Source of the DNA: Allobaculum sp.
GTDB taxonomy: Bacteria; Bacillota_I; Bacilli_A; Erysipelotrichales; Erysipelotrichaceae
DNA: 9,562 nt
Assembly: GCA_014803815.1 (NCBI GenBank)
Contig: JAAVAY010000017.1
Span: forward strand, 1 to 9,562
Reading direction: 5' to 3'
Position numbers and translations under genes: made by a program. The notes below the pieces were generated by a model that saw only the letters and a list, made by a program, of their open reading frames with translations, had not been told where the DNA came from and ran no database searches. The number at the start of each line of letters is the position of its first letter. The stretch's first letter is position 1. Positions 1 to 6,794 of the stretch are shown here, in pieces.

Positions 1-59
1 GGGATGGAAGCTTAGTGATAAGTGGAGTTGACCAGTACTAATCGGCCGAAAGCTTAATC
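1..59 (+). rRNA. rrl: 23S ribosomal RNA, 3' end only
   Basis: The first bases match the conserved 3' end of bacterial 23S rRNA: ACCAGTACTAATCGGCCGAA followed by AGCTTAATC, the strand that pairs with the 5' end of the molecule in helix 1. Only about 60 nt are present and the gene enters from the left edge. The exact mature 3' end near position 59 is inferred from the usual ending of the family. A 5S rRNA follows after about 60 nt, the standard 23S-5S order. Confidence 0.93.
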
Positions 60-120
60 TAAGATTTTGAGAAGAACTGTGTGGCTTGTATTGACGTTTG
101 TTTTTGAGGGATCCATGGAA

Positions 121-228
121 GTACAGTGACGATGGCTAGCAGGTCATACCTATACCCATCTCGAACATAGAAGTCAAGCTGCTAAACGCCGACGATAGCT
201 GAAAGGCAAAAATAGGAAGTCGCTGGAC
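121..228 (+). rRNA. rrf: 5S ribosomal RNA
   Basis: Structural RNA of the large ribosomal subunit. The terminal helix is visible: GTACAGTGAC at 121-130 pairs with GTCGCTGGAC at 219-228, ten positions with one A-G mismatch and one G-U pair. Between them are the family landmarks GATGGC, AGGTCATACC, the CCCATCTCGAACATAGAAGTCAAGCT core and CGCCGACGATAGCT. Length is about 108 nt, slightly short but within the range for Bacillota. The ends are set by the helix and may be off by a few bases. It lies about 60 nt after 23S and is followed directly by a terminator, so no tRNA genes trail this rRNA operon. Confidence 0.93.
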
Positions 229-236
229 AAGAAAAG

Positions 237-277
237 CCTCATATCTGACACAGGATTGTTGGATATGAGGTTTTTTT
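237..277 (+). terminator. rho-independent terminator of the rRNA operon
   Basis: CCTCATATC (237-245) pairs perfectly with GATATGAGG (262-270), a 9-bp stem, and is followed at once by seven T residues (271-277). It begins 8 nt after the predicted 5S end, so it closes the rRNA operon. The facing terminator at 405-438 serves the convergent gene. Confidence 0.9.
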
Positions 278-404
278 ATTAGTTGAAGTAGGATTCAGCA
301 TTAATTCTAATGTGTCCTAAGCTCACTACGAAACGAAAATTTTTTATTCCCTTGTGTTTTTTCAGGATACTGGTAAATTCGAGTTCTTTTTGAAGTCCTA
401 GAAT

Positions 405-438
405 GAAAAAAGCAACGCTCTTTGAAAACGTTGCTTTT
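405..438 (-). terminator. rho-independent terminator after the CapA-like gene
   Basis: On the - strand AGCAACG (435-429) pairs with CGTTGCT (417-411). The arms extend through A/T pairs to about 11 bp, and a run of six T follows (complement of A405-410). It lies 12 nt past the stop codon of the CapA-like gene. Because A-runs flank both sides it could also stop transcription arriving from the rRNA side. The stretch 281-404 between the two facing terminators shows no gene or clear signal. Confidence 0.85.
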
Positions 439-449
439 CGCTTAAGATC

Positions 450-1739
450 TTAAAGAACCACTTCGACTCCTTTTGGATTTTTCAGAATAGATTGAACATA
501 TTGTTCAATCCAAGTTTTGGATAGATCTTCACCAGAAACTGTAATATAGTGATCCGCTTCTAATCCTTCAGAATATTCCGCTAAAGTCGTAGTGCGATAG
601 GTGCGTAAATCCGAGGAAATGCAGGTCACAGTAGGAATAAATTGAACTTTCTCAAAGGTAACTTCCTGAGTATCAAAATTATAGTTGATTTGGAATTGAG
701 CCATTCCTCCAACCATAGTTTCAGCCATATTTTGGGCGGAAATAAAGTTTCCTAAGGAATAGTATACTAAAGTAGATTGATCTGAAGTTAAAATCCATTC
801 TACTGGTTGAATTACATGGGGATGACTGCCAATGATGACTTCTACTCCAAGTTGGCTTAAATATTGTGCAAGCTCCGTTTGTTCGGTGGTAGGATGGGTG
901 GAGTATTCTTCTCCCCAGTGCATTGAAACGATTTGAACATCACTGATGCTATTGAGAGCATTAATGCGCTGTTGAATAAGATCATAGTTGATAGAACCAT
1001 CTTCTTTACGATATACATCAATCATCCATTCTTCTTCAGAAGGTAAGGTAACGCCATTGAGACCATAGGTGAAGCTTGCTAGACCTACTCGAATGCCATT
1101 GACAACTTTGACGCTTGGAGAATTAGATTGCGCTTCATTGAGGTAAGCTCCACTTGTTGTAATTTCTGGATGATGGGTCCGTAAGTATTGAATCTCCGTT
1201 TGAAGACCTTCTTCCCCTGCATCTAAAGAATGGTTACTACAAAGAGACATCCAATCAAAGCCAGAACGGGATAAAGTATCAAGCATTTCAAGGGGCCCAT
1301 TAAAAAGAGGATAGCTAGATAGGCCATATTCATCCCCCGCACATACTGTTTCCACATTGACATAGGCTAAATCGGTATTTTGGGTATACTTATTGGTAAA
1401 TTGATAAATAGGAGAATAATCGCGGGTATTGTGATCCTGTTCATAATACACAAAAATCGTATCGTGCAATAAGTTATCTCCTACTCCTGTAAAGGTAAAG
1501 GAAGCGGTACCAGAGCGTTGCGTAGTTGCAGTCGTTTTTTCTTCTGGTACTAAGCCTTGTTGGCGCATAGAAGCCAATTTTTGTTCGGAAATTCGGCTGG
1601 TTGGATTAAAGAACAAATGCATGACAAGTAAAGTCACGAGGCCTACGAGCAATAAACAAGTGGTAGTCATAAAAATAAGTACCATTTTCATTGGCGTTAA
1701 GCCTTTCTTTTTTTTATTCGGTTTGTTTTGCGTAGTCAT
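450..1739 (-). CDS. CapA/PgsA-family membrane-anchored protein (metallophosphatase fold)
   Basis: A 429-residue protein. Residues 1-18 are lysine-rich, followed by one strong hydrophobic helix (about 18-43), so it is probably a signal-anchored protein with its bulk outside the cell. After a Thr/Ser-rich linker (about 62-78) comes a PGA_cap-type domain (about 80-400). Visible landmarks are GVGDNLLHD (D88, H92), YVNVET (126-131), LCSNHSLDAGEEG (N169, H170), VSMHWGEEY (H274), GSHPHVIQ (H306, H308) and YYSLGNF (326-332), which match the metal-ligand pattern of this calcineurin-like family. Relatives act in poly-gamma-glutamate capsule export or cell-surface functions, but no capB/capC neighbours are present, so the substrate is unknown. 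It has its own terminator and is separated from the upstream permease gene by another terminator. No Shine-Dalgarno lies before the ATG at 1739; an extended -10 sits just upstream (see promoter). An in-frame ATG at codon 17 (1691) with AAAGG about 10 nt before it is an alternative start that keeps the membrane helix. Confidence 0.88.
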   Translation of the reverse strand: MTTQNKPNKKKKGLTPMKMVLIFMTTTCLLLVGLVTLLVMHLFFNPTSRISEQKLASMRQQGLVPEEKTTATTQRSGTASFTFTGVGDNLLHDTIFVYYEQDHNTRDYSPIYQFTNKYTQNTDLAYVNVETVCAGDEYGLSSYPLFNGPLEMLDTLSRSGFDWMSLCSNHSLDAGEEGLQTEIQYLRTHHPEITTSGAYLNEAQSNSPSVKVVNGIRVGLASFTYGLNGVTLPSEEEWMIDVYRKEDGSINYDLIQQRINALNSISDVQIVSMHWGEEYSTHPTTEQTELAQYLSQLGVEVIIGSHPHVIQPVEWILTSDQSTLVYYSLGNFISAQNMAETMVGGMAQFQINYNFDTQEVTFEKVQFIPTVTCISSDLRTYRTTTLAEYSEGLEADHYITVSGEDLSKTWIEQYVQSILKNPKGVEVVL

Positions 1740-1745
1740 GCCGAA

Positions 1746-1754
1746 AGTATATCA
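1746..1754 (-). promoter_or_regulatory. extended -10 promoter of the CapA-like gene, leaderless start likely
   Basis: The - strand reads TGATATACT, an extended -10 (TG-n-TATAAT class), ending 6 nt before the ATG at 1739. That spacing puts the transcription start at or next to the A of the ATG. No convincing -35 is seen 16-18 nt upstream, as is often the case for extended -10 promoters. It lies downstream of the permease terminator, so it would drive the CapA-like gene alone. Confidence 0.5.
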
Positions 1755-1831
1755 TTCTCAAGACTGACTCGGTATCGCCTTTCAAAACATTATCAAAAAA
1801 AGAAAATTAGGATATCTAAAGTGTATTTCAG

Positions 1832-1867
1832 AAAAAAAAACGTTCCTTGAAATGAATCAAGAAACGT
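1832..1867 (-). terminator. rho-independent terminator of the ABC transporter operon
   Basis: On the - strand ACGTTTCTTGA (1867-1857) pairs with TCAAGGAACGT (1850-1840) around a 6-nt loop and is followed by about nine T (complement of A1832-1840). The one non-Watson-Crick position is a G-U pair on the - strand but a C-A mismatch on the + strand, so the hairpin suits - strand transcripts. It starts 44 nt beyond the permease stop codon. Confidence 0.88.
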
Positions 1868-1910
1868 CTTTTTTTTCTAAGCTATTTTTCTGATCTTTTA
1901 GTCCTTATTT

Positions 1911-3905
1911 TTAGCGATTTTGAGGTTGACAGGTGAGCTTAAAATACGTTTGTGCTGTGAGTTTATAGATAATGATATAAATAAGAGCAAAGATGAGAAA
2001 ACAAATCGCACTAACGAGTAAAAAGACTCGGTTTTCTCCCATGGTTAACATATTCAAAATCTTTTGAATCATAGGATAAGCAAAACAAAGATGCATAAGA
2101 GCTACACCTAAAGGCAAGAAGAACATCACAATCACTTGATCGTTAATGATCTTATGAATTTGTTTGGCCTCTAAACCAATATTTTGCATAATCGCAAAAC
2201 GTTTTTGATCCTCTAACCCTTCGCTAAGTTGTTTATAATACATGATCAAAATCACCGCAAGCAAGAATAAAACAGAAAGATAAATTCCAATGAAAAGAAT
2301 TCCTGAATAAACAGAAAGAATTTCTTCTTTATCCGAAGCTTTCGTTCGCACCGTCAGCACATCTACTTCAGGAAAATTTTCCTCTAGGGTATGATAAAAA
2401 TCTAAAACACTCTTAGAGCTTTCATCGGTGTCGCTATCAAATAAGACAAAGACATGAAGATTTGTAGAATTGACTTCTTTTAAATCCCCTACAAGCATAG
2501 CTTGCCGCTCATCCAAAGAGTTGATTAAAAAGTCGAGTATTTCGGGTCGATTGACTACTTCTTTGATGAGAATTGGATCCGTTTCTTCTTCCATTTGACT
2601 ATACAAGAGCGTTCCAGTGGGAATTTCTGGAGTCAAGCTAATCATTTCACCAGGGGAGAGGATGTAATTTCCATTCACTATCCGATTAAAATCGGCTAAA
2701 TCGATCACTGGAGTTTGAAAGGATAGCCCTTCTTCTGTTTGAACAACTAGCCCATCTCGTAAGATCACTTCGGGGTTATTTGGATCTAATCCATATTCTT
2801 GGGCAATGGCAAGAACTTTTTCCTCTATAGCTTGAGTAGACATCAAGCCATTTGCGGTAGGTAGTCCTGAAACGAAGGATTCTTCATTAAAAGCTATTTC
2901 TTCAGGAAGAGAAGACGTAGAAAATAAATTCACAATAAAGTTTCTTGGATATTGGCGATCCAAAGAAGAATCAATTCCCGCTAATAGAGCTGTAGTGGTC
3001 GAAAGAGCCACGAGAACCATGGTAGACAAAATGGCAATATTAGCTAAGGCCATTCCATTTTGTTTTAAGCGATAGCGCATCGTGGAAACGGAAACAAAGT
3101 GACTCGGTTTGTAATAAAATCGTTTATTATTTTGAAGAATTTGCACGATGACTGTTGATCCAAAGGCAAACAATAAGTAGGTTCCTAGGATGACTAAGAT
3201 GACGGCCAAAAAGAAAAAGATTAAAGCAGCAATGGGATCCTTTACCGAGAGTGCGATCGCATATCCGCTTCCAAGACACAAAATACCAAGAAGAGCTAAA
3301 AGCCAGCGGTTTTTAATCGGTTTTTCTCCGACTTGTTTTCCATGGAGCGCCTCAAGCGGATTGGAGCGCAGAGTGGACAGGATAGACCAAATTAAAATGG
3401 CCAAATAACACAGTCCAATCCAAAAAATGGTGTCTTGAAGACCTTCATGGGAAATATAGAAGCCAAAGGATGGATCCATGCCGGAAAACTTCAAGATCAA
3501 CATAAATAAAATCTTATCTAGTCCAATTCCTAACAAAAGGCCAATCCCTAAGGTGACTAAGAATAACACTAAAATTTGGTAAAACTCAATACGAATAAGA
3601 TGACCTTTTTCCATTCCTAAAATTGTAAATAGGCCATTTTCTTGACGACGATTTTTAAACAAAACACTGTTGAGATAGAAAAAGAAGATGAGGGTGAAAA
3701 GCATCATGATACGCTCTCCAAATCCAAGAAGTTCTCGCATTACATTTCCCCCAAAAGTTTGGGTAAGCTCAGGATTGAAAGCTAAAGAAGTAATAGAGTA
3801 GAACATCGCCGTCATAATTACACTTCCCCCTAAAAAGGGAAGAGAGATGCGGTAGTTTTTCTTGAGGGATTGAAGAGCTAAACTCCAATACATATGCTTT
3901 TTCAT
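1911..3905 (-). CDS. BceB-like ABC transporter permease (antimicrobial peptide resistance)
   Basis: A 664-residue membrane protein with the layout of Bce-type permeases. Seven helices (about 19-43, 64-83, 107-128, 158-177, 201-219, 224-250, 285-310) are followed by a large extracellular domain (about 312-533, some 220 residues) and three more helices (about 536-556, 592-613, 629-648). FtsX-like cytoplasmic coupling segments are seen at FKNRRQENGLFTILGMEKG (83-101) and in the matching repeat after helix 8 (DQKRFAIMQNIGLE). In the family this protein with its ATPase frees lipid II-cycle intermediates from peptide antibiotics and reports transport activity to a BceS-type kinase through a complex; the extracellular domain influences specificity. 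The actual peptide cannot be read from sequence. The start codon overlaps the ATPase stop (ATGA, 3902-3905) and GAGGA lies 6 nt before the ATG, so the two genes are translationally coupled. A strong terminator follows. Confidence 0.9.
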   Translation of the reverse strand: MKKHMYWSLALQSLKKNYRISLPFLGGSVIMTAMFYSITSLAFNPELTQTFGGNVMRELLGFGERIMMLFTLIFFFYLNSVLFKNRRQENGLFTILGMEKGHLIRIEFYQILVLFLVTLGIGLLLGIGLDKILFMLILKFSGMDPSFGFYISHEGLQDTIFWIGLCYLAILIWSILSTLRSNPLEALHGKQVGEKPIKNRWLLALLGILCLGSGYAIALSVKDPIAALIFFFLAVILVILGTYLLFAFGSTVIVQILQNNKRFYYKPSHFVSVSTMRYRLKQNGMALANIAILSTMVLVALSTTTALLAGIDSSLDRQYPRNFIVNLFSTSSLPEEIAFNEESFVSGLPTANGLMSTQAIEEKVLAIAQEYGLDPNNPEVILRDGLVVQTEEGLSFQTPVIDLADFNRIVNGNYILSPGEMISLTPEIPTGTLLYSQMEEETDPILIKEVVNRPEILDFLINSLDERQAMLVGDLKEVNSTNLHVFVLFDSDTDESSKSVLDFYHTLEENFPEVDVLTVRTKASDKEEILSVYSGILFIGIYLSVLFLLAVILIMYYKQLSEGLEDQKRFAIMQNIGLEAKQIHKIINDQVIVMFFLPLGVALMHLCFAYPMIQKILNMLTMGENRVFLLVSAICFLIFALIYIIIYKLTAQTYFKLTCQPQNR

Positions 3906-4666
3906 TTAGCTTCCTCGCGATTCGCCATAATGGTCAGTGTATTAGAAATTTGTTCGTAAAATTGTTCTCGGGTGGCCGAGCCTTTATACAGTTGATGAAA
4001 AATAGATCCATCTTGAATAAAGAGAACTCGACTTGCATAACTTGCCGCATTAATAGAATGAGTGACCATGCAAATCGTTTGGCCTTGTTGGTTGAGCATC
4101 GAAAACAAATCCAATAAATCCGAAGAACTTTTGGAATCTAATGCTCCTGTTGGTTCATCCGCTAATAATAATTCTGGCTCGACAATTAAAGCTCTTGCCA
4201 CCGCAGCGCGTTGCTTTTGACCGCCCGAAACTTCATACGGATACTTCTTTAAAAGAGACTCGAGGCCAAGACGTTGAGCCATTTTGGAAAGGCGATTTTC
4301 CATAGTGGCTACTTTTTCGTTATTGAGGACAAGAGGCAATAAAATATTGTCTTTGAGATTAAAGGTATCCAATAAAGAATAATCTTGAAATACAAACCCT
4401 AAATGATTTCGACGATACGCACTGAGCTGTTTGGCCGGAATTTTAGAGGCGTTTTGATCTCCAATCATAATGGTTCCTGCGGTTGGCTGATCCAAGACCG
4501 CAAGTAAGTTTAACAGGGTCGTTTTTCCTGATCCACTTTCTCCCATGATAGCTACAAATTCACCGGGTTCAATGGAAAAGGTAATATCGCGTAAGGCTTC
4601 CACTTGAATGGAGGAGAAGCGTGATTTGTAAATCTTTTGAAGATGCGTAACTTCTAATAAAGCCAT
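3902..4666 (-). CDS. BceA-like ABC transporter ATP-binding protein
   Basis: A 254-residue ATPase of the MacB/LolD/BceA group. All nucleotide-binding motifs are intact: Walker A GESGSGKTT (42-50), Q-loop Q94, signature VSGGQKQR (146-153), Walker B LLLADEP (167-172 core) with catalytic E171, D-loop around 174-178 and H-loop H203. It would power the permease encoded immediately downstream, with which it shares a 4-nt overlap. The start is taken at the ATG of MALLEV because AAAGGAGG lies 8 nt before it. An in-frame ATG at 4720 would add 18 residues that have no family counterpart and would run through the predicted -10. The promoter and candidate operator lie upstream. The C-terminal 30 residues extend past the core fold, as in several Bce-type ATPases. 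Confidence 0.93.
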   Translation of the reverse strand: MALLEVTHLQKIYKSRFSSIQVEALRDITFSIEPGEFVAIMGESGSGKTTLLNLLAVLDQPTAGTIMIGDQNASKIPAKQLSAYRRNHLGFVFQDYSLLDTFNLKDNILLPLVLNNEKVATMENRLSKMAQRLGLESLLKKYPYEVSGGQKQRAAVARALIVEPELLLADEPTGALDSKSSSDLLDLFSMLNQQGQTICMVTHSINAASYASRVLFIQDGSIFHQLYKGSATREQFYEQISNTLTIMANREEAK

Positions 4667-4674
4667 TGTTTGTT

Positions 4675-4682
4675 CCTCCTTT
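4675..4682 (-). promoter_or_regulatory. strong ribosome binding site that fixes the BceA-like start
   Basis: The - strand reads AAAGGAGG followed by 8 nt and ATG at 4666. It is a near-perfect Shine-Dalgarno and decides in favour of the 254-residue form of the ATPase. Confidence 0.88.
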
Positions 4683-4690
4683 GTGCCCTT

Positions 4691-4696
4691 AGTATA
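4691..4696 (-). promoter_or_regulatory. -10 element of the bceAB-like operon, poor -35
   Basis: TATACT on the - strand, with the expected transcription start 7-8 nt downstream, just before the ribosome binding site. The -35 position (about 4714-4719 for a 17-nt spacer) reads ATGGGA, far from TTGACA. A good -10 with a poor -35 and an inverted repeat just upstream is the arrangement expected of an activator-dependent promoter. Confidence 0.55.
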
Positions 4697-4729
4697 AAAA
4701 ATCAAGTTTTCTCTTCCCATCGATTTTCC

Positions 4730-4742
4730 TTACACCATGTAA
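4730..4742 (-). promoter_or_regulatory. candidate BceR-type operator (TTACA-N3-TGTAA)
   Basis: A perfect 5-bp inverted repeat with a 3-nt spacer, TTACATGGTGTAA on the - strand. It ends about 10 nt upstream of the -35 position of the ATPase promoter. It resembles the TnACA-N4-TGTAA type of site known, from memory, for BceR-like response regulators, but the spacer is one base shorter. A lone TTACA half site occurs at 4762-4766. Function is inferred from sequence and position. Confidence 0.5.
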
Positions 4743-4914
4743 ACACATTAGAGGCGATTTCTTACAAAGCGGAAAGACACATTTTATAGCATCCATACTC
4801 AAGCCTTAAAAATAGACTTTCTTTTTAAGCCTACGATCTTATAAAAAAAATTTTTTCAACTTTATGGCTTCTCCTTTCAGATTTTTATCTCTTTATTACC
4901 ATTTAAAATTTCAC
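4743..4914. other. A+T-rich intergenic stretch between kinase and ABC operon
   Basis: The gene-free span from 4667 to 5119 holds, outside the promoter and operator, this A+T-rich segment. It contains an 8-bp inverted repeat CTTAAAAA/TTTTTAAG (4805-4812 with 4822-4829), a run of eight A then six T at 4843-4856, and on the - strand an AAAGGAG sequence (4877-4871) followed 11 nt later by a six-codon frame TTG-AAA-AAA-TTT-TTT-TTA-TAA (4859-4839). No protein family or RNA gene is recognisable. The segment may be a long 5' region of the ABC operon, or simply noncoding spacer. Confidence 0.4.
4783..4791 (-). promoter_or_regulatory. possible second, extended -10 promoter upstream of the bceAB-like operon
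   Basis: TGCTATAAA on the - strand fits the TG-n-TATAAT pattern with 5 of 6 -10 bases. No good -35 is present. If used it would place the operator repeat inside the transcript. The area is very A+T rich, so chance occurrence is possible. Confidence 0.25.
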
Positions 4915-5118
4915 TCAATGAGTAAAAGATTCAAGTTTTAATTTTTCTAAAGATAAAGTCAATTTATTAATTTGAAAATTGGCTATGAATAATTCAGGTG
5001 ACTTATCTTTCAAATTCAACAGGTTTCCAATTTCCTTTAAAGGGAATAGGACAATAAGGATAGAGTTGAAAAAAACGATCAAAATTAAAAACACTTTGAT
5101 CGTTTTATGCTTTTTCAC
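4915..5118 (-). CDS. doubtful small membrane-peptide ORF
   Basis: A 67-codon frame starting with GTG directly after the histidine kinase stop, with AAAGGA 6 nt before the start. The product would have a Lys-rich start, one hydrophobic helix (about 8-27) and a 40-residue Leu/Lys-rich tail. Against it, codons 4-15 coincide with the hairpin and T-run of the kinase terminator, so little transcript should reach the rest of the frame, and the hydrophobic run is what T-rich noncoding DNA gives in this frame. No family is recognised. It could be chance, or a small protein made only from read-through transcripts. Confidence 0.2.
   Translation of the reverse strand: MKKHKTIKVFLILIVFFNSILIVLFPLKEIGNLLNLKDKSPELFIANFQINKLTLSLEKLKLESFTH
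5068..5106 (-). terminator. rho-independent terminator after the histidine kinase gene
   Basis: On the - strand AAAACGATCAAA (5106-5095) pairs with TTTGATCGTTTT (5083-5072) around an 11-nt loop, and the T-run continues to 5069. It begins 14 nt after the kinase stop codon. It separates the kinase transcript from the ABC operon, which has its own promoter. Confidence 0.85.
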
Positions 5119-5119
5119 T

Positions 5120-6097
5120 CTAATCCTTTAAAAAGAGCGTTTGGGGAAATTGGATTTGGGCGATGACTCCTTGTTGATCCGGCCGATTTTGAATGGAAAG
5201 CGTGCACCCTAAATTGGTACAAATTTTTTCACACAAATATAGACCAAGACCACTTGAAGTGGAGACATTTTGATGCCCATTTTTACCCGTAAATCCCTTT
5301 TCAAATAAGCGGGGTAAATCTTCTGGGGCAATACCACAGCCTTCGTCCTGAATGATAAGCGTATTGGGTTTGGTTTCAATATGAATGGTGGAATAGGGCT
5401 TAGAATACTTTAAGGCATTAGAGAGCAATTGTTCGATGACAAAGCCAATCCATTTGCGATCGGTCAAAACGGGTTGTAGGTCAAAATCACTTTCAATAGA
5501 GATATGTTGGGCAATAAAGGCTGAAGCATTTTCGCGTAAAATGGGACGAATCACATCTTCTAAAGAGACTTGGTTTAGGCGATAATCGGAGCCATCCAAG
5601 CGAATATAAGCCATCGCTTGCGAAACACAGTGCTCAATGCGCTTTTCACTCGCTTTCAAATCGGTGTGGTCGGGACAATCGAGTTGTAGTTGTAAATCCA
5701 AAGCCGCTAAGGGAAGTTTGATTTGATGGGCCCACAAAGAAAAATAGTCTTGTCGCTCACTCGCTTCCTGCTTAGCCTTGGAAAGGCTCTCACGTTTTTC
5801 CTGAGCCATTTGGGCTAGTTTTTCAATAGCAGGATGTAAAACCTCTGGATAATCTTGAGACTTGAAGTGATCGGCTAAAAGCAGGTGATCGACTTCATGA
5901 ATGGTGCGTAAAGAAAAGCCAAGATACACCATTAAGACTAAAGAGGATAAAAGCATCCAAACCCAAACAGGATCGGTGCTTTCTTGAAACGCCCAACAAA
6001 GCAACCAGAAACTAATGCCCGTTCCAAGCCAAGCGACAATCAACAACCAATTTTGTTTCCAAAGGGCTTTAAAATAGATGCGATATTTTTCTAGCAT
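5120..6097 (-). CDS. BceS-like intramembrane-sensing histidine kinase
   Basis: A 325-residue sensor kinase. Two transmembrane helices (about 17-36 and 44-62) are joined by a loop of only about 8 residues, so there is no extracellular sensor domain. This is the mark of intramembrane-sensing kinases, which receive their signal from a partner ABC transporter. The dimerisation box FSLWAHQIKLPLAA carries the phospho-accepting H124 in the W-x-HQIK-P form typical of BceS. The ATPase domain has the N box EQLLSNALKYS (N227), G1 DEGCG (251-255), LFEKGF (264-269) and G2 GLGLYL (283-288). AGAGGTG lies 5 nt before the ATG. The methyltransferase gene is 49 nt upstream with no terminator or clear promoter between, so they are probably co-transcribed. 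The BceAB-like transporter downstream is the likely signalling partner. No response regulator gene adjoins it, which is unusual for this family. Confidence 0.92.
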   Translation of the reverse strand: MLEKYRIYFKALWKQNWLLIVAWLGTGISFWLLCWAFQESTDPVWVWMLLSSLVLMVYLGFSLRTIHEVDHLLLADHFKSQDYPEVLHPAIEKLAQMAQEKRESLSKAKQEASERQDYFSLWAHQIKLPLAALDLQLQLDCPDHTDLKASEKRIEHCVSQAMAYIRLDGSDYRLNQVSLEDVIRPILRENASAFIAQHISIESDFDLQPVLTDRKWIGFVIEQLLSNALKYSKPYSTIHIETKPNTLIIQDEGCGIAPEDLPRLFEKGFTGKNGHQNVSTSSGLGLYLCEKICTNLGCTLSIQNRPDQQGVIAQIQFPQTLFLKD

Positions 6098-6146
6098 GCT
6101 TTCACCTCTTGATGTCTTGTGACCTTATTTTCTTCTCTTTTAAATC

Positions 6147-6749
6147 TTATCCTTGGATTTCCTCTTCCTTTTTAGCTTCTAAAATCCAAAATCCCTTATT
6201 GCGAAAGACCCGCATAGCCTTTAAGCCTAAAGAATTGAGATAGTCGAGGGCACTTTGCCCCCCATGTTGTTTACGAATGACTACCCACAAAGTGCCTCCT
6301 GGACGTAGTTGCTTTGCACATTGCTCAAATAAGCTATAGATGACTTGTTTTCCCGTACGAATAGGTGGGTTGATTACGATACACGAATACAAGCCAGAAT
6401 CCAGATGGTCTTGTTCCAATACATCACCTTGAATGTGATAAGCGGCATAATTTTTTTTGGCCAAATGACAAGCTTGTTCATTGGGATCAATGCCAACAAC
6501 CTCACAATGCCAAAAGGTACCAAGGACAACTCCGACTACTCCAATACCACACCCTAGATCGAGTACATCCAAAGCGGGCTTAGCGTGTTCTAAGAGATAG
6601 TTGAGTAAAATGCGCGTTCCAGTATCAAGACCCTCTTTGGAAAATACGCCAGCGGAAGAAGATAGAGTAAAGGTTTTTCCTTGTAAAGTAAAAGAAATGG
6701 GAAATTCCGTTTTATCCAAGTTTGGATCGTTTTCATAATAGTGAGACAT
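6147..6749 (-). CDS. class I SAM-dependent methyltransferase, RsmC/YbxB-like
   Basis: A 200-residue protein of the MTS (methyltransferase small) group, the size of the one-domain Bacillota homologues of RsmC, which methylates a guanine N2 in 16S rRNA. The SAM-binding motif I is VLDLGCGIG (62-70), the acidic motif II residue is D88 in VGIDPN, and the substrate motif is INPPIRTGK (126-134), with NPPxxxGK typical of N2-guanine RNA methyltransferases. An N-terminal strand region with SSAGVFSKEGLD (31-42) is also typical. The ribosomal substrate is inferred from family. AGAGGA lies 5 nt before the ATG. The gene starts only 12 nt after the T-run of the glgB terminator, so it has no room for its own promoter between them, and it precedes the kinase gene by 49 nt. 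Its place next to a signalling gene does not suggest a functional link. Confidence 0.87.
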   Translation of the reverse strand: MSHYYENDPNLDKTEFPISFTLQGKTFTLSSSAGVFSKEGLDTGTRILLNYLLEHAKPALDVLDLGCGIGVVGVVLGTFWHCEVVGIDPNEQACHLAKKNYAAYHIQGDVLEQDHLDSGLYSCIVINPPIRTGKQVIYSLFEQCAKQLRPGGTLWVVIRKQHGGQSALDYLNSLGLKAMRVFRNKGFWILEAKKEEEIQG

Positions 6750-6760
6750 ACAATTCCTCT

Positions 6761-6790
6761 GAAAAAAGACAGGGAAGATCCCTGTCTTTC
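6761..6790 (-). terminator. rho-independent terminator between glgB and the methyltransferase
   Basis: On the - strand AAAGACAGGGA (6789-6779) pairs perfectly with TCCCTGTCTTT (6775-6765), an 11-bp stem with a 3-nt loop, followed by six T (6767-6762). It starts about 5 nt after the glgB stop codon. Only 12 nt separate its T-run from the next start codon, so it may act as a partial terminator that sets a lower level of downstream expression. Confidence 0.9.
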
Positions 6791-6794
6791 GTGT

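Noticed and set aside
290..318. Imperfect inverted repeat AGGA...CATTA/TAATG...TCCT between the two facing terminators
   Set aside because: The stem is interrupted by an asymmetric loop and lacks any flanking signal; no RNA gene is supported.
4667..4720. Upstream in-frame ATG for the BceA-like ATPase
   Set aside because: The extension covers the -10 element and the AAAGGAGG site, and adds 18 residues without family support; the ATG at 4666 has ideal spacing to the ribosome site.
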